Positions 8,699-17,586 of a stretch of 43,994 nt of DNA are shown piece after piece. Position 1 is the first letter of the stretch. Every line of letters starts with the position of its first letter. The notes under the pieces are model-generated. The model was given only the letters and a program-made list of their open reading frames with translations. It did not search any database and was not told where the DNA came from. The stretch spans positions 1 to 43,994 of the forward strand of contig PAIY01000026.1 of the NCBI GenBank assembly GCA_002704825.1, read 5' to 3'. Made by a program: the position numbers and the translations under genes. Source of the DNA: Phycisphaeraceae bacterium (GTDB lineage Bacteria; Planctomycetota; Phycisphaerae; Phycisphaerales; Phycisphaeraceae).

Positions 8699-8799
8699 CC
8701 TAACCGCTTACTTCCGGGGTGCGGTTTAGCGATCCCTCTGAAATGACGAGATGAATGATCTTCTCGAGCGTTGTCGCGCTAAACCGCAAGTGGTTTAAG
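8699..8799. repeat. Hairpin repeat, copy B, with an insertion in the left arm
   Basis: Right arm 8777-8799 (CGCTAAACCGCAAGTGGTTT) equals the right arm of copy A (4963-4982). The left arm 8699-8731 has the same halves (TAACCGCTT and TGCGGTTTAGCG) but is split by about ten extra bases (ACTTCCGGGG). It lies in the divergent promoter region between hpnC and the Old Yellow Enzyme gene, so it may affect transcription. The two copies bracket the whole hpnCDE cluster. Confidence 0.65.
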
Positions 8800-8888
8800 A
8801 TTCAGGCAAAATCCGAAATTTCTCCCCGGTCCCTATCTTTGCTATCATGTATTATTCCCTACCGCAGTCGACATTTTGGAGATTCGCC

Positions 8889-10394
8889 GTGAGTGATTAC
8901 AAGCGCATCGGACATCTCAAGGACTATGCCAGCTTCACTGAGTATCTGAAGCAGCTTGGGCTTGAGTTGCCGGTTGATGAAAAGATTTTGTCGGAGGCTG
9001 CCGGTAGCCCGATGGCTCAGACCATGCAGGTTGGCGATTTTACCGTCGGTAACCGCTGGTGCATTCACCCCATGGAAGGTTGGGACGCCAACGCCGATGG
9101 CACGCCTTCCCATTACACGACCCAGCGTTGGAACAAGTTTGCCATCAGCGGCGCCAAGCTGCTCTGGGGTGGTGAAGCCTTTGCCGTCCAGCCCGATGGT
9201 CGCGCCAACCCCAGCCAACTTTACTATCGTCCTGAAAACCTTGATGCCATGCGCGAGCTTTATGACGTGACCATCAAGGCACATGCTGACCGCTTTGGCA
9301 CTGCAGACGACATGTTGCTCGGTTTGCAGTTGACGCACTCCGGCCGCTTCTCGCGTCCCAATGACAAAACCAAGCTCGAATCCAAGTGTGCGTATCACCA
9401 CCCGACACTTGATGCCCGTTGTGGTGTCGACCCCAACTCTGATGAGCAGATCATCACCGATGACTACCTCAAGCGACTGATCGACAACTACATCATCTCC
9501 GCCAAGTTTGCCCAGGAAGCCGGCTACAAGTTCGTCGATGTGAAGCACTGTCACGGTTACCTCGGTCACGAAATTCTCTCCGGCTATGATCGCCCCGGTA
9601 AATACGGCGGTGATCTCAAAGGCCGTACCCAATTCATGCGTGAGATCATCCAAGGCATCAAGGCTGAATGCCCGGGCATGATCATCGGCGTGCGTATCAG
9701 CATCTTCGACCAGGCTTCGCATAAGCCCGACCCGACCAAGGGTAAAGGTGCCAAACTCGGCCCCGGTATCCCGGACGATTACTCGGAAGGTGTTGCGTAT
9801 CCCGGTTTTGGTTGCAGCCGTGAAAACCCGCAGGAAATGGACCTGACCGAACCCATCGAAGTGCTCAAGATGATGCGCGACGAAATGGGTGTGGACATGG
9901 TCAACATCTCCGCCGGTTCACCGTATTACAATCCGCATATTCAGCGTCCAGCATTCTTCCCGCCATCCGATGGCTATCAACCGCCGGAAGATCCGCTGGT
10001 GGGTGTGGTGCGACAGATTCAAGTTGTGGGGGAAATCAAGAAAGCCGTCACCGACCTGCCGATGGTGGGGTCGGCGTACAGCTATCTCCAGGAGTGGCTG
10101 CCAAACGTTGCCCAGGCCGTTGTACGCGAAGGTTGGGTCGACAGTGTCGGTATCGGTCGCCTGGTGCTCAGCTATCCTGACTTGCTTGCTGACACATTGG
10201 AAACCGGTGAGATCAAGCAACCCAAACTCATCTGCCGCACATTCAGTGATTGCACCACCGCACCACGCAACGGCATTATCTCCGGCTGTTATCCCTTGGA
10301 CGACCTGTACAAGAACATCCCTGAAAATGAGCAGCTCAAGGATGCCAAGAAAGCACTCCGCGAGAAACTCAAGGTGATCAATCAAGGCGAATAA
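8889..10394 (+). CDS. Old Yellow Enzyme family NADH:flavin oxidoreductase
   Basis: 501 residues from the GTG at 8889, preceded by GGAG with 7-base spacing; the frame extends to 8847 without a ribosome site. FMN-binding TIM barrel of the OYE family: VGNRWCIHPMEGWDA at the first strand, LLGLQLTHSGRFS (conserved Q-L-x-H-x-G-R), VDVKHCHGYLGHEILS (H-x-x-H-like pair that binds substrate in OYEs) followed by YGGDLKGRTQFMREI, VRISIFD, and the phosphate-binding end MVGSAYSY...DSVGIGRLVLSYPDL. Cysteines near the C-terminus (CRTFSDCTTAPRNGIISGC) resemble the cluster-type Cys region of 2,4-dienoyl-CoA reductase relatives, but no second NAD(P) domain follows. Physiological substrate unknown. A terminator follows at 10444-10478. 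Confidence 0.88.
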   Translation: MSDYKRIGHLKDYASFTEYLKQLGLELPVDEKILSEAAGSPMAQTMQVGDFTVGNRWCIHPMEGWDANADGTPSHYTTQRWNKFAISGAKLLWGGEAFAVQPDGRANPSQLYYRPENLDAMRELYDVTIKAHADRFGTADDMLLGLQLTHSGRFSRPNDKTKLESKCAYHHPTLDARCGVDPNSDEQIITDDYLKRLIDNYIISAKFAQEAGYKFVDVKHCHGYLGHEILSGYDRPGKYGGDLKGRTQFMREIIQGIKAECPGMIIGVRISIFDQASHKPDPTKGKGAKLGPGIPDDYSEGVAYPGFGCSRENPQEMDLTEPIEVLKMMRDEMGVDMVNISAGSPYYNPHIQRPAFFPPSDGYQPPEDPLVGVVRQIQVVGEIKKAVTDLPMVGSAYSYLQEWLPNVAQAVVREGWVDSVGIGRLVLSYPDLLADTLETGEIKQPKLICRTFSDCTTAPRNGIISGCYPLDDLYKNIPENEQLKDAKKALREKLKVINQGE

Positions 10395-10443
10395 TTTTGC
10401 CGCATCACCAGTGATGTGCTCTAAAAACACATGCAAGATTCCA

Positions 10444-10478
10444 AACCGTGCTGACTCCCAAAGGCAGCGCGGTTTTTT
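10444..10478 (+). terminator. Rho-independent terminator after the OYE gene
   Basis: Stem AACCGTGCTG / CAGCGCGGTT (one G-U pair) closes a loop of about 11 bases and is followed by six T residues. Confidence 0.85.
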
Positions 10479-10606
10479 CTTTGGCTTACGTGAGAACCTT
10501 CTCAGAACTGTTTCAACCCGATTCTTATCGGCGGATGCCAGTTTTCGCAGGATAATTGAAAATTTTACTTCTCTCCCAGCTTACGCAAATCCTATAATCA
10601 GTAGCG

Positions 10607-11455
10607 ATGGGAGAACACTATCATATCCACTGCGAGATTTGTGACACCAAATTGCGCGTGACAGAAGAGTCGCGCGGGCTTGCTGTCCGTTGCCCACATT
10701 GTGAACATGTTCAGCATGTGCCCACGCTCAATGAAGAGTCCATGGCAGATACGGCAGTGGAAAATCCCACCTCCTCGGACTTTGCTGAAAATCTCTCGGA
10801 ACTCTCGGATGAAGAGGATACTTTCTGCCCTGAATGTGAGGCCGTCATCCCCGCAGGCCAGACGGTTTGCAACAACTGTGGCTTTAACACCGAGACCGGC
10901 ATGACCTTCACCCGTGGTGCCGCCGCCTTCAAAGCACCACGTCGACGCCTGCCGATGCCTGCCTTTATGTCTGTCATCCTTGGTGCCATGGCCGATGTCG
11001 TGCGCATGATCTCACCGCGTGGTGTCCATCCCACCGTCACCGGCACGGGTATGTTTGCCATCATGCTCATCCTTATCGGTGGGGGGGGCTTCTGGCTGTC
11101 CAACTCCATCGAAGGCAAAGCCAAGCATCTGCGCGTTCGCATCGTCCAGGAACTCGAAACCTATCTCAACAAGGAATATCCCGGCCAGGTCAAATCCGAT
11201 TACATCCGTGTCGTCGACCCCGTCAACATCAATCTCGCACGGACCACCGGCATTCAGGACCGCGTCCGCTACACCGCTCAGCTCTCCGTGGTCACCAATG
11301 GCCAACGTCGTATCATCGGCACCGTCGAAGGCACCTACGACTCGGGCCTGCTGTTCTACGGCCTGGAACTCACCCACACCGTCCTCTCCACCGATTTCGA
11401 TCTCTACCCCGATTTTGTCGACACCCTCACACGAATCCAACCGATTACGCGCTGA
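10607..11455 (+). CDS. Double zinc-ribbon protein with one membrane helix
   Basis: 282 residues, unknown function. Two zinc ribbons: CEIC...CPHC in residues 9-35 and CPEC...CNNC around 75-95. A basic stretch (FKAPRRRLPMP) precedes a hydrophobic region about residues 113-130 and a clear membrane helix about 145-166 (GMFAIMLILIGGGGFWLS). The C-terminal part (about 170-282) is a soluble alpha+beta domain with VRIVQELETYLNKEYPGQV and VTNGQRRIIGTVEGTYDS, probably outside the membrane. The first ribbon resembles those at the N-terminus of the E2-like protein (25385) and in the FHA-RING protein (24027). Weak upstream sequence; the preceding gene ends with a terminator, so it has its own promoter. 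Confidence 0.72.
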   Translation: MGEHYHIHCEICDTKLRVTEESRGLAVRCPHCEHVQHVPTLNEESMADTAVENPTSSDFAENLSELSDEEDTFCPECEAVIPAGQTVCNNCGFNTETGMTFTRGAAAFKAPRRRLPMPAFMSVILGAMADVVRMISPRGVHPTVTGTGMFAIMLILIGGGGFWLSNSIEGKAKHLRVRIVQELETYLNKEYPGQVKSDYIRVVDPVNINLARTTGIQDRVRYTAQLSVVTNGQRRIIGTVEGTYDSGLLFYGLELTHTVLSTDFDLYPDFVDTLTRIQPITR

Positions 11456-11580
11456 TTGGATCAGGACTGTCTTGAAAAAACACGCATTGTTTGCTTGAAA
11501 CTTTTTGCTTTAAGTCGATTAAATATAGCAGCATAAAATGAGTTCCGGCGTCTGGCTATTACATTGATTGACGCTTTTTC

Positions 11581-11614
11581 TTGACTTAATCGCCAGGTCT
11601 GGTACCATAGTTAC
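11581..11614 (+). promoter_or_regulatory. Possible promoter giving a leaderless mRNA for the GntR-type regulator
   Basis: TTGACT at 11581-11586 and TACCAT at 11603-11608 are 16 bp apart. The expected transcription start falls at about the ATG at 11615, and no Shine-Dalgarno is seen, consistent with a leaderless transcript. Based on consensus match only. Confidence 0.35.
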
Positions 11615-12742
11615 ATGAGCATTGAAGTTTCTGACAACACATTGAATCTCGCGGATGAGCGTCCGCTCTACAAACAGATCGAGGATCGCCTTGAAACCTA
11701 CATCCGTCACAATGATTTGGATGAAGGCAGCATGATTCCAAGCTTGCGGCTTCTTGCGGATCAGTTTTCGACCAACGAATTGACTGTCCGGCGGGCGATT
11801 CGCGGTTTGGTTGACCGGGAGATTCTGGTGACACGTCAGGGGCGGGGCACATTTGTCAATTACGCAGCCACGCGGCGCAAGATTCTTTGGGTTTGTGGTG
11901 TTGGCGTGGAAGATGGTGAAGTCAGCCCGTTTTACCAGCTTGTATTACGACGTTGTACGGGGTTTTGTGCTGAAAACGGCTATACCCTCCAGCCGGTCTG
12001 GGCGGGGAGTCATGACAAGATTTCCGCGCGTAGATACTGCAATCGCAAGAAGATTGATGAGTATGCCGGATATGTTTTTATTGGTTGTCGAAATGAGCAT
12101 TCGATCCTTCAGTTTGCCCGTGAAAATAATCTCAAGCATGTGGTCTTTTCTCACGATATGCAGCACGTGCGTCGCGGTGTGGTAACCAGCGATTATGCCG
12201 GCGCGGTGAGATTGGGATTGGATCATCTTCAGCAAAAGGGAATCGACAACATCACCATTGTCGAATTGCAGGATTCGGATAGTCTTTCGCGAAAAGTCGC
12301 TCAGGCCTATTCGTTGAGCATTGACTTGGTTGGCTTGCCACATCAATCGCGCTTATTGGAATTTGAGCAAATCGGCTATCTCCTGGCCAAGCAGTTGATC
12401 GAAGAAAACCGACTTGGTCGGGGTGTTTTCATATTGGATGATATTGTTGCAAAAGGCATGACACGTGCCATGCTTCAAATCCCTCAGTCGTCTGAATGTC
12501 AGCGTGAAATCGTTATTCTATCTGCCTTGCAGGCCATTGCACCCACTGGCTTGCCTGTGACCCATATCGTCAACGACGTGAGTGAAATGGCAACCCAGGC
12601 CATGGACATTCTCGTTGACGAGATTGAAGGGCGGCATCGTCACGTCGGCCACTTTGTCAGTCCCTATGTGATCCATCATCAGGATCATGATACGTGTGGT
12701 ATTCAGTTAAAGTTTAGTTTTGAAAAACTAACCAGTTCGTAA
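11615..12742 (+). CDS. GntR-type regulator with LacI-like sugar-sensing domain
   Basis: 375 residues. The first 80 residues are a GntR winged helix: RPLYKQIEDRLETYIRHNDLDEGSMIPSLRLLADQFSTNELTVRRAIRGLVDREILVTRQGRGTFV, with the typical P-S-x-R-x-L-A start of the recognition region. The remainder (about 90-375) resembles periplasmic-binding/LacI-type effector domains, as in AraR: a strand KILWVCGV, LGLDHLQQKGIDNITIVEL, GVFILDDIVAKGMTRAML and a hinge near the end. Proteins of this plan usually repress sugar-use genes. The genes that follow on the same strand, a prepilin and a secreted glycosidase-like protein, are candidate targets. No effector can be named. Confidence 0.85.
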   Translation: MSIEVSDNTLNLADERPLYKQIEDRLETYIRHNDLDEGSMIPSLRLLADQFSTNELTVRRAIRGLVDREILVTRQGRGTFVNYAATRRKILWVCGVGVEDGEVSPFYQLVLRRCTGFCAENGYTLQPVWAGSHDKISARRYCNRKKIDEYAGYVFIGCRNEHSILQFARENNLKHVVFSHDMQHVRRGVVTSDYAGAVRLGLDHLQQKGIDNITIVELQDSDSLSRKVAQAYSLSIDLVGLPHQSRLLEFEQIGYLLAKQLIEENRLGRGVFILDDIVAKGMTRAMLQIPQSSECQREIVILSALQAIAPTGLPVTHIVNDVSEMATQAMDILVDEIEGRHRHVGHFVSPYVIHHQDHDTCGIQLKFSFEKLTSS

Positions 12743-12755
12743 GAAAGCTATACAA

Positions 12756-13487
12756 ATGAATAACAGAAAACAATTGGCCCCATGTGCCGTAAACAGGCAC
12801 ATGTCGTTGTCTGATGCCACAAAACAAAAGGCGTTTACGCTGATTGAATTACTGGTGGTGATTTCAATTATTTCACTGCTGATTTCGATTCTGCTCCCCG
12901 CATTGCAGAACGCCCGTAAAGCAGCACGTGCGGTCACCTGCCTGACCCAGCTGAAAAACCAGGGTGTGATTTTCAGACAATATACCGCAGACAATCGCCA
13001 AAGCTATATGCCCGCCAATACGGCTGCGGATGGCCCGTGGACACAGATGCTGGTGAAGAAAGATTATCTTGGCAGCTATCAATTTTACAACTGTCCCTCC
13101 TTTACCGATGCCACTGTTTGTGATTCGTCCAATCAATACTTGTCGCATTATGCCATTAACTTGTACGGGATCACCACAAGATACTTAACTTCTGGATCAG
13201 CTCCCGCAAGGCAGGATGATATTCTCAATCCAACCCAGACGGTTCTGCTGCTGGATGTTCGTCGGCCACGTACTGACTATGTCTGGGGTAGTTATGTCAC
13301 CAATGCTGCCGAGTCTTTTGGTAATTCCTCCAACGGCAATCCTGACTCCCGACATCTTGGTACGTTTAACGTCCTTTGGATCGACGGGCATGCCTCCAGA
13401 GTCAAGGCAGATCATCCAGCTGAAGCCTATTCGGCTGATGTGTTGGGGACATATCTTTACAGCTATTCCAAGTGGGATCGCAAGTAA
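12756..13487 (+). CDS. Type II-secretion/type IV-like prepilin with H-X9-DG motif
   Basis: 243 residues. The prepilin signature is KAFTLIELLVVISIISLLISILLPAL: basic leader, Phe +1, Glu +5 and a long hydrophobic helix. The residue before the cleavage site is Ala rather than the usual Gly. The C-terminal RHLGTFNVLWIDGH matches the H-X9-DG motif found in the large prepilin families of Planctomycetota, Verrucomicrobia and Lentisphaerae. The start is uncertain: M1 at 12756 gives a long leader of about 26 residues, while M16 at 12801 gives about 11, more typical. It begins 13 bp after the regulator gene. Such proteins are pseudopilins or surface proteins processed by a prepilin peptidase; the partner machinery is not in the window. 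Confidence 0.88.
   Translation: MNNRKQLAPCAVNRHMSLSDATKQKAFTLIELLVVISIISLLISILLPALQNARKAARAVTCLTQLKNQGVIFRQYTADNRQSYMPANTAADGPWTQMLVKKDYLGSYQFYNCPSFTDATVCDSSNQYLSHYAINLYGITTRYLTSGSAPARQDDILNPTQTVLLLDVRRPRTDYVWGSYVTNAAESFGNSSNGNPDSRHLGTFNVLWIDGHASRVKADHPAEAYSADVLGTYLYSYSKWDRK
12781..12803. promoter_or_regulatory. Perfect 8-bp inverted repeat at the prepilin start
   Basis: CATGTGCC and GGCACATG are exact reverse complements separated by seven bases; the right arm contains the second in-frame ATG of the prepilin. It could be an operator for the upstream regulator, or an RNA hairpin hiding the start. Short, so chance is possible. Confidence 0.35.
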
Positions 13488-13539
13488 ATACCATTTAGTT
13501 TTCCGAATCATTCATATTTAATTAATCGAGAGTTTGATT

Positions 13540-16020
13540 ATGTTGCATCGATCATGCGTCATACGCCTGTTGTTCGTCCTGATGGCTTGGGTTTCAACCA
13601 CACAAGCCTCAGAACTCAAGTCGGAAATAGATTTGCACGTCGGCAAGGATGTGGTCCTGCCAATCAGTGATGCCCTCTATCACAGTGATCAAGTATACCT
13701 CAAGTTTTCCGCACGCGTCGATTCACAAGGTCGATATGCATCGGGCTCCACACAGGGATTACTTGTCTATGTCAACAATGTGCCCGTGGATATACACAAG
13801 CTGGTGAATAAACGTCACTTTTATATCTTCAACAAAGTCAACAAGGTTAACTGGTATTGGGGAAGTAACGGCTGGTCGGTAACATATTACCCATGGGGCA
13901 AAGCAAATGATGTGCCTGGTGGTCAAGTTCATGATTATGTCTTTGATATCAAATCACTCCTCAAAGAGTCGGGAAACCAGCTGCGTTTTTCCAGCGTGTT
14001 TAATTCTGTTAAAGATGCGTACTTTCAAATCAAGCATGTTCAGGTGCTCGAAAACGAAACGTTTGAGAAAAGTCCTTTGCTCAATGACACGGTTGTCTCT
14101 GAAAGCCATGGCTTGTACCGCTATCGCGAGTTGGCAACGGGGTATCATGAAGGTGTCAATCGTAAGCTTGATACTGTGATTGACTATCAATCTACTACTG
14201 AAATCAAAGTCTCTCCCACACAAAGCTATGTACAGCAATTTGACTATGTGTTAAACGATGATGGTATGTTGGCCGTTACAGTCAATGGTGAAACATATGA
14301 ATTTACTTCGAGTTTTCGCGTGCCCAATTCGGACTGGTCGGACATTGAATTGAAGTCAGTAAGCAGCAGTTGGGAGTTGACGAAAGGTGGGACGAATCGA
14401 CTCACTTATCAGCATGAGAAATTGAAGGTCGTCCGCACAATCCAAAACAAAGGCTCGCATCTGCTGGTCTCTGATGCCTTAACCAATCAGACACTGCATG
14501 ATCTGCCTGTGGTCTTGATGAACATGATGGACTTCAAGAAGCTTGATGAACTCCAGGAATTTCGTATTGCTGGTAACAAGCAATCCATGTTCTATGCGGA
14601 CACCTCCACGATGGAGTCACGCGAATTTGGTGCCACCCCCGTTGTCTATGTCGAACGAAAAAACAGCGGCATGGGCGTGGTCATTGAAGATGATGTTTAC
14701 CGCAATCACGCCAGCTATCTGGCATGGGGTGACTGTCTGGGCATCGGCGATGATCTGCTGTATCTCAAACCCAAACGCAGTTATACGGTTCAGTGGAAAA
14801 TCTATCCCGTTGCTCAGAAAGATTATTATCAACTGGTTAACAGTATCCGTCGTGACTGGGGCTTTAATCGACAGATCCCCGGACTCTTTGGCTTTGTACA
14901 TCCTTCCTCGGACAAGCCCTATATGTACAAGGATCTGCTCTATAAAACACCCAAAGAAATTGCAGGTTTCATTGAGTCCACAGGTATGAATGTGCCAAGC
15001 ACTCTGGCGATGTTGCCTAAGAACGGCAAGCCATTCGGGATGACCGGCAACGAAAGCATCGAGCAACTCCGCGAAGGTATCCAGGACTTTATCGATTGGC
15101 GTGATAAGGCCCGTAAAGGCGGAGCAAAGATTCATGCCTTACCTTATCTGGATGTCCATCTCGTCAAACCATATTTTGATGGCAGCTTGGATAACGTTGC
15201 AAAACGTCTGCCCGGTTCGCTGATCAAAAATGCCTACGATGAGTATGTTCCCTACAACACCGGCGAGCAGTACCTGGTGTTGCCCGCACTAAACAATGCC
15301 TGTGGCCAACACCTGCTGCGCGTATTGAAACTCTGGCTCGACGAGCAGGATTTTGACGGTTTGTATCTGGATGAATGGGATCACTCCCGCGCTCGTGTTT
15401 CGTTTAATCATCACGATGGCTATTCAGCATTGCTTGACCGGGATGGCAAGTTGGTTCGGAAGGTCGGCTTTGTGCCATTGCTTACGCGGGACTTTCAGAA
15501 GAGGTATGTTGATGAAGTGACCCAGCGGGGGAAGATGGTTTTTGCCAACCAGTTTGATCACACGCGTGTTGCTGCCGAATTGCCCGTGATCCATTTTGCC
15601 GAACCGTTGGGGTCGTATGATTACAAACTTTTTGCCGCCCAACTCACCGCCACACCGCTATCTTTGCATGTGGCACGTTCACGATCCATCTGGACTGACG
15701 TCAAGGAGTTTCTCAAGCGGGGCGTGTTGATGTGCTACTACTTCAAATATTTTGAAGGCGATCACATCCTCAAGAAAATCTATCCCATCACCGTCGACGA
15801 AGTCTGGCCCGGTTACGTTGTCGGTCAGCACAAGATGGTGACCCTGCACTCAGGCAGCTACACCTTCAATCGCTCCACACCACTGGTCGGATACGTCTAC
15901 GCTGGTCCCAAGGCTCAATGTGTCCGAACCGTCCAGTCCCAATCTCAGGCAGATGGCATCAGCCAGGTCACTTTGACCCTGACCGAGGACGAAGTGGCCG
16001 TCATCGTCGAAGCCAAGTGA
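13540..16020 (+). CDS. Large secreted protein, glycosidase-like TIM-barrel candidate
   Basis: 826 residues from the ATG at 13540, preceded by GAGAG with 7-base spacing. N-terminal signal peptide (HRSCVIRLLFVLMAWVSTTQA). Residues about 30-330 look beta-rich (repeated Tyr/Trp/Val strands), as in carbohydrate-binding or beta-sandwich modules. Residues about 440-760 read like a TIM barrel: GAKIHALPYLDVHLV, then DFDGLYLDEWDH at 606-614 with acidic residues D611/E612/D614 at the end of a strand, KMVFANQFDHTRVAAELPVIHFAEP, and RGVLMCYYFKYFEGDH. This strand-ending acidic pattern is seen in many glycoside hydrolases, but I do not recognise a family. Regulator and prepilin genes precede it; a terminator follows. 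Function inferred, not established. Confidence 0.65.
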   Translation: MLHRSCVIRLLFVLMAWVSTTQASELKSEIDLHVGKDVVLPISDALYHSDQVYLKFSARVDSQGRYASGSTQGLLVYVNNVPVDIHKLVNKRHFYIFNKVNKVNWYWGSNGWSVTYYPWGKANDVPGGQVHDYVFDIKSLLKESGNQLRFSSVFNSVKDAYFQIKHVQVLENETFEKSPLLNDTVVSESHGLYRYRELATGYHEGVNRKLDTVIDYQSTTEIKVSPTQSYVQQFDYVLNDDGMLAVTVNGETYEFTSSFRVPNSDWSDIELKSVSSSWELTKGGTNRLTYQHEKLKVVRTIQNKGSHLLVSDALTNQTLHDLPVVLMNMMDFKKLDELQEFRIAGNKQSMFYADTSTMESREFGATPVVYVERKNSGMGVVIEDDVYRNHASYLAWGDCLGIGDDLLYLKPKRSYTVQWKIYPVAQKDYYQLVNSIRRDWGFNRQIPGLFGFVHPSSDKPYMYKDLLYKTPKEIAGFIESTGMNVPSTLAMLPKNGKPFGMTGNESIEQLREGIQDFIDWRDKARKGGAKIHALPYLDVHLVKPYFDGSLDNVAKRLPGSLIKNAYDEYVPYNTGEQYLVLPALNNACGQHLLRVLKLWLDEQDFDGLYLDEWDHSRARVSFNHHDGYSALLDRDGKLVRKVGFVPLLTRDFQKRYVDEVTQRGKMVFANQFDHTRVAAELPVIHFAEPLGSYDYKLFAAQLTATPLSLHVARSRSIWTDVKEFLKRGVLMCYYFKYFEGDHILKKIYPITVDEVWPGYVVGQHKMVTLHSGSYTFNRSTPLVGYVYAGPKAQCVRTVQSQSQADGISQVTLTLTEDEVAVIVEAK

Positions 16021-16057
16021 CCTAAATCAAACACCATGGTATTACAAAATGATATCC

Positions 16058-16090
16058 AAGGCCGGCACGTGAATCGTGTCGGCCTTTTTT
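16058..16090 (+). terminator. Rho-independent terminator after the secreted protein gene
   Basis: AAGGCCGGCACG and CGTGTCGGCCTT form a stem with one bulge and a short loop, ending in a T-run at 16085-16090. Confidence 0.88.
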
Positions 16091-16219
16091 ATCTTAAGTC
16101 AATGAATAACTGGATAATAGAAAATCAACCGACGTCTGTTCCCGGGGTTGAAAATTTTGTTCGTGTTCAGTTACCCAAACAAATTCCAAAAAAAATTCAG
16201 CATTTCTTCAAGTTAGACC

Positions 16220-16262
16220 TTGACAGATACCGAACATGTCAATACCTTTCAAATACCGAACA
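16220..16262 (+). promoter_or_regulatory. recA promoter region with a direct repeat
   Basis: A perfect TTGACA lies at 16220-16225; TACCTT at 16243-16248 is the best -10 candidate with 17-bp spacing. ATACCGAACA occurs twice, at 16227-16236 (between the promoter boxes) and 16253-16262, 26 bp apart. A damage-response repressor site is an obvious possibility, but no standard LexA box was recognised. Confidence 0.5.
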
Positions 16263-16302
16263 ACAACTAGAAGGTTAATTGACGAGATTAAGGAGCAGCG
16301 GT

Positions 16303-17460
16303 ATGGTGACGAGCATCGAATCAAAGACAACGAGCAACGCCAAGTCTGCCCGCAACGGCAAATCCAAAGGAATCACAATGGCCAAGTCCTCCAAGACGTC
16401 CAAACTCGCCCCCAATCCCGCTTCCGGCCGCGAAGAAGCCTTGGATCGAGCGCTTTCACAAATTGAACGGGCCTACGGCAAGGGCTCGATCATGAAGCTC
16501 AACGATGATCTGACCAATGTCCGCGAAGGCATCTCCACCGGTTCAATCAGCCTTGATCTGGCCCTCGGCGGCAAAGGGATCCCCACCGGACGCGTTATCG
16601 AAGTCTTCGGCCCCGAATCCTCCGGTAAAACCACTCTCGCCCTGCATACCATTGCCTCGGCTCAGAAAAAGGGCGGTGTCGCTGCCTTTATCGATGCCGA
16701 ACACGCACTTGATCCCTCCTGGTCACGCAAGCTCGGTGTCAATGTTGATGACCTGCTTGTCAGTCAGCCCGATACCGGTGAGCAAGCTTTGGAAATCTGC
16801 GAAATGCTCGTCCGCTCCAATGCCGTGGACATCATCGTCGTCGACTCCGTAGCAGCCCTGATCCCGCGTGCCGAAATCGAAGGCGAAATGGGTGACTCTC
16901 ACGTCGGACTCCAGGCCCGTTTGATGAGTCAGGCCCTGCGTAAACTCACCGGTGCCATCAACCGCTCCAAGTGTACCGTGGTCTTCATCAACCAGATCCG
17001 CGAAAAGATTGGCGTGATGTTCGGCAATCCCGAAACCACCCCCGGCGGCCGTGCACTGAAGTTCTACTCTTCCGTCCGCCTGGACATCCGTCGCACCAGC
17101 ACCATCAAAGAAGGCGATAGTGCCGTGGGCAACCGTGTTCGCGCTCGCGTCGTCAAAAACAAGGTGGCACCGCCGTTCCGCCAGGCCGAGTTTGACATCA
17201 TGTTCAACGAAGGTATCTCTGCCACCGGTGATCTGCTGGATTTGGCCGTCGAATGTGATGTCGTCAACAAGTCCGGCGCCTGGTTTAACTACGGCGATGT
17301 CCGTCTGGGCCAAGGCCGTGAAAACGTCAAGACCTTCCTCAAGGAAAACGAAGAACTCTTCGAGGAAATCAAAGCCAAGGTGCTGGAAGTCAAAGGTGTG
17401 ACACCGGCTGCAGAAGAAGCCTACGACGAAGATTCCGCAGAGTCCGAAGAAGAAAGCTAA
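16303..17460 (+). CDS. recA: Recombinase RecA
   Basis: 385 residues from the ATG at 16303, which has AAGGAG with 7-base spacing. A second good start, ATG 16378 with AAAGGA, would give 360 residues, nearer the usual length; the extra 25 residues are Lys/Ser/Thr-rich. RecA core: Walker A GPESSGKT at 103-110, DAEHALDP, Walker B region [24 protein letters not shown], loop L1/L2 motif [27 protein letters not shown], and the acidic tail typical of RecA ([16 protein letters not shown]). It acts in homologous recombination and the SOS response. Monocistronic by context: terminator upstream, 126-bp gap downstream. Confidence 0.98.
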   Translation: MVTSIESKTTSNAKSARNGKSKGITMAKSSKTSKLAPNPASGREEALDRALSQIERAYGKGSIMKLNDDLTNVREGISTGSISLDLALGGKGIPTGRVIEVFGPESSGKTTLALHTIASAQKKGGVAAFIDAEHALDPSWSRKLGVNVDDLLVSQPDTGEQALEICEMLVRSNAVDIIVVDSVAALIPRAEIEGEMGDSHVGLQARLMSQALRKLTGAINRSKCTVVFINQIREKIGVMFGNPETTPGGRALKFYSSVRLDIRRTSTIKEGDSAVGNRVRARVVKNKVAPPFRQAEFDIMFNEGISATGDLLDLAVECDVVNKSGAWFNYGDVRLGQGRENVKTFLKENEELFEEIKAKVLEVKGVTPAAEEAYDEDSAESEEES

Positions 17461-17586
17461 TTTCAGCCGGCTGGCTTTATCACGCCAGGATTGCAAGCAT
17501 CAAATTGTGCAGATGATTCCAGGATCGATTTGACATGAGATTGAAGATAGCTTCAAGCTGAATTCTTGATCAGGGGGCAAGACGTC

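Noticed and set aside
8859-9722. Long open frame on the minus strand (287 codons)
   Set aside because: It lies inside the Old Yellow Enzyme gene, whose protein is clearly conserved; the antisense frame has no family motif or ribosome site.
16723-17496. Minus-strand open frame of 257 codons
   Set aside because: Antisense to recA; shadow only.
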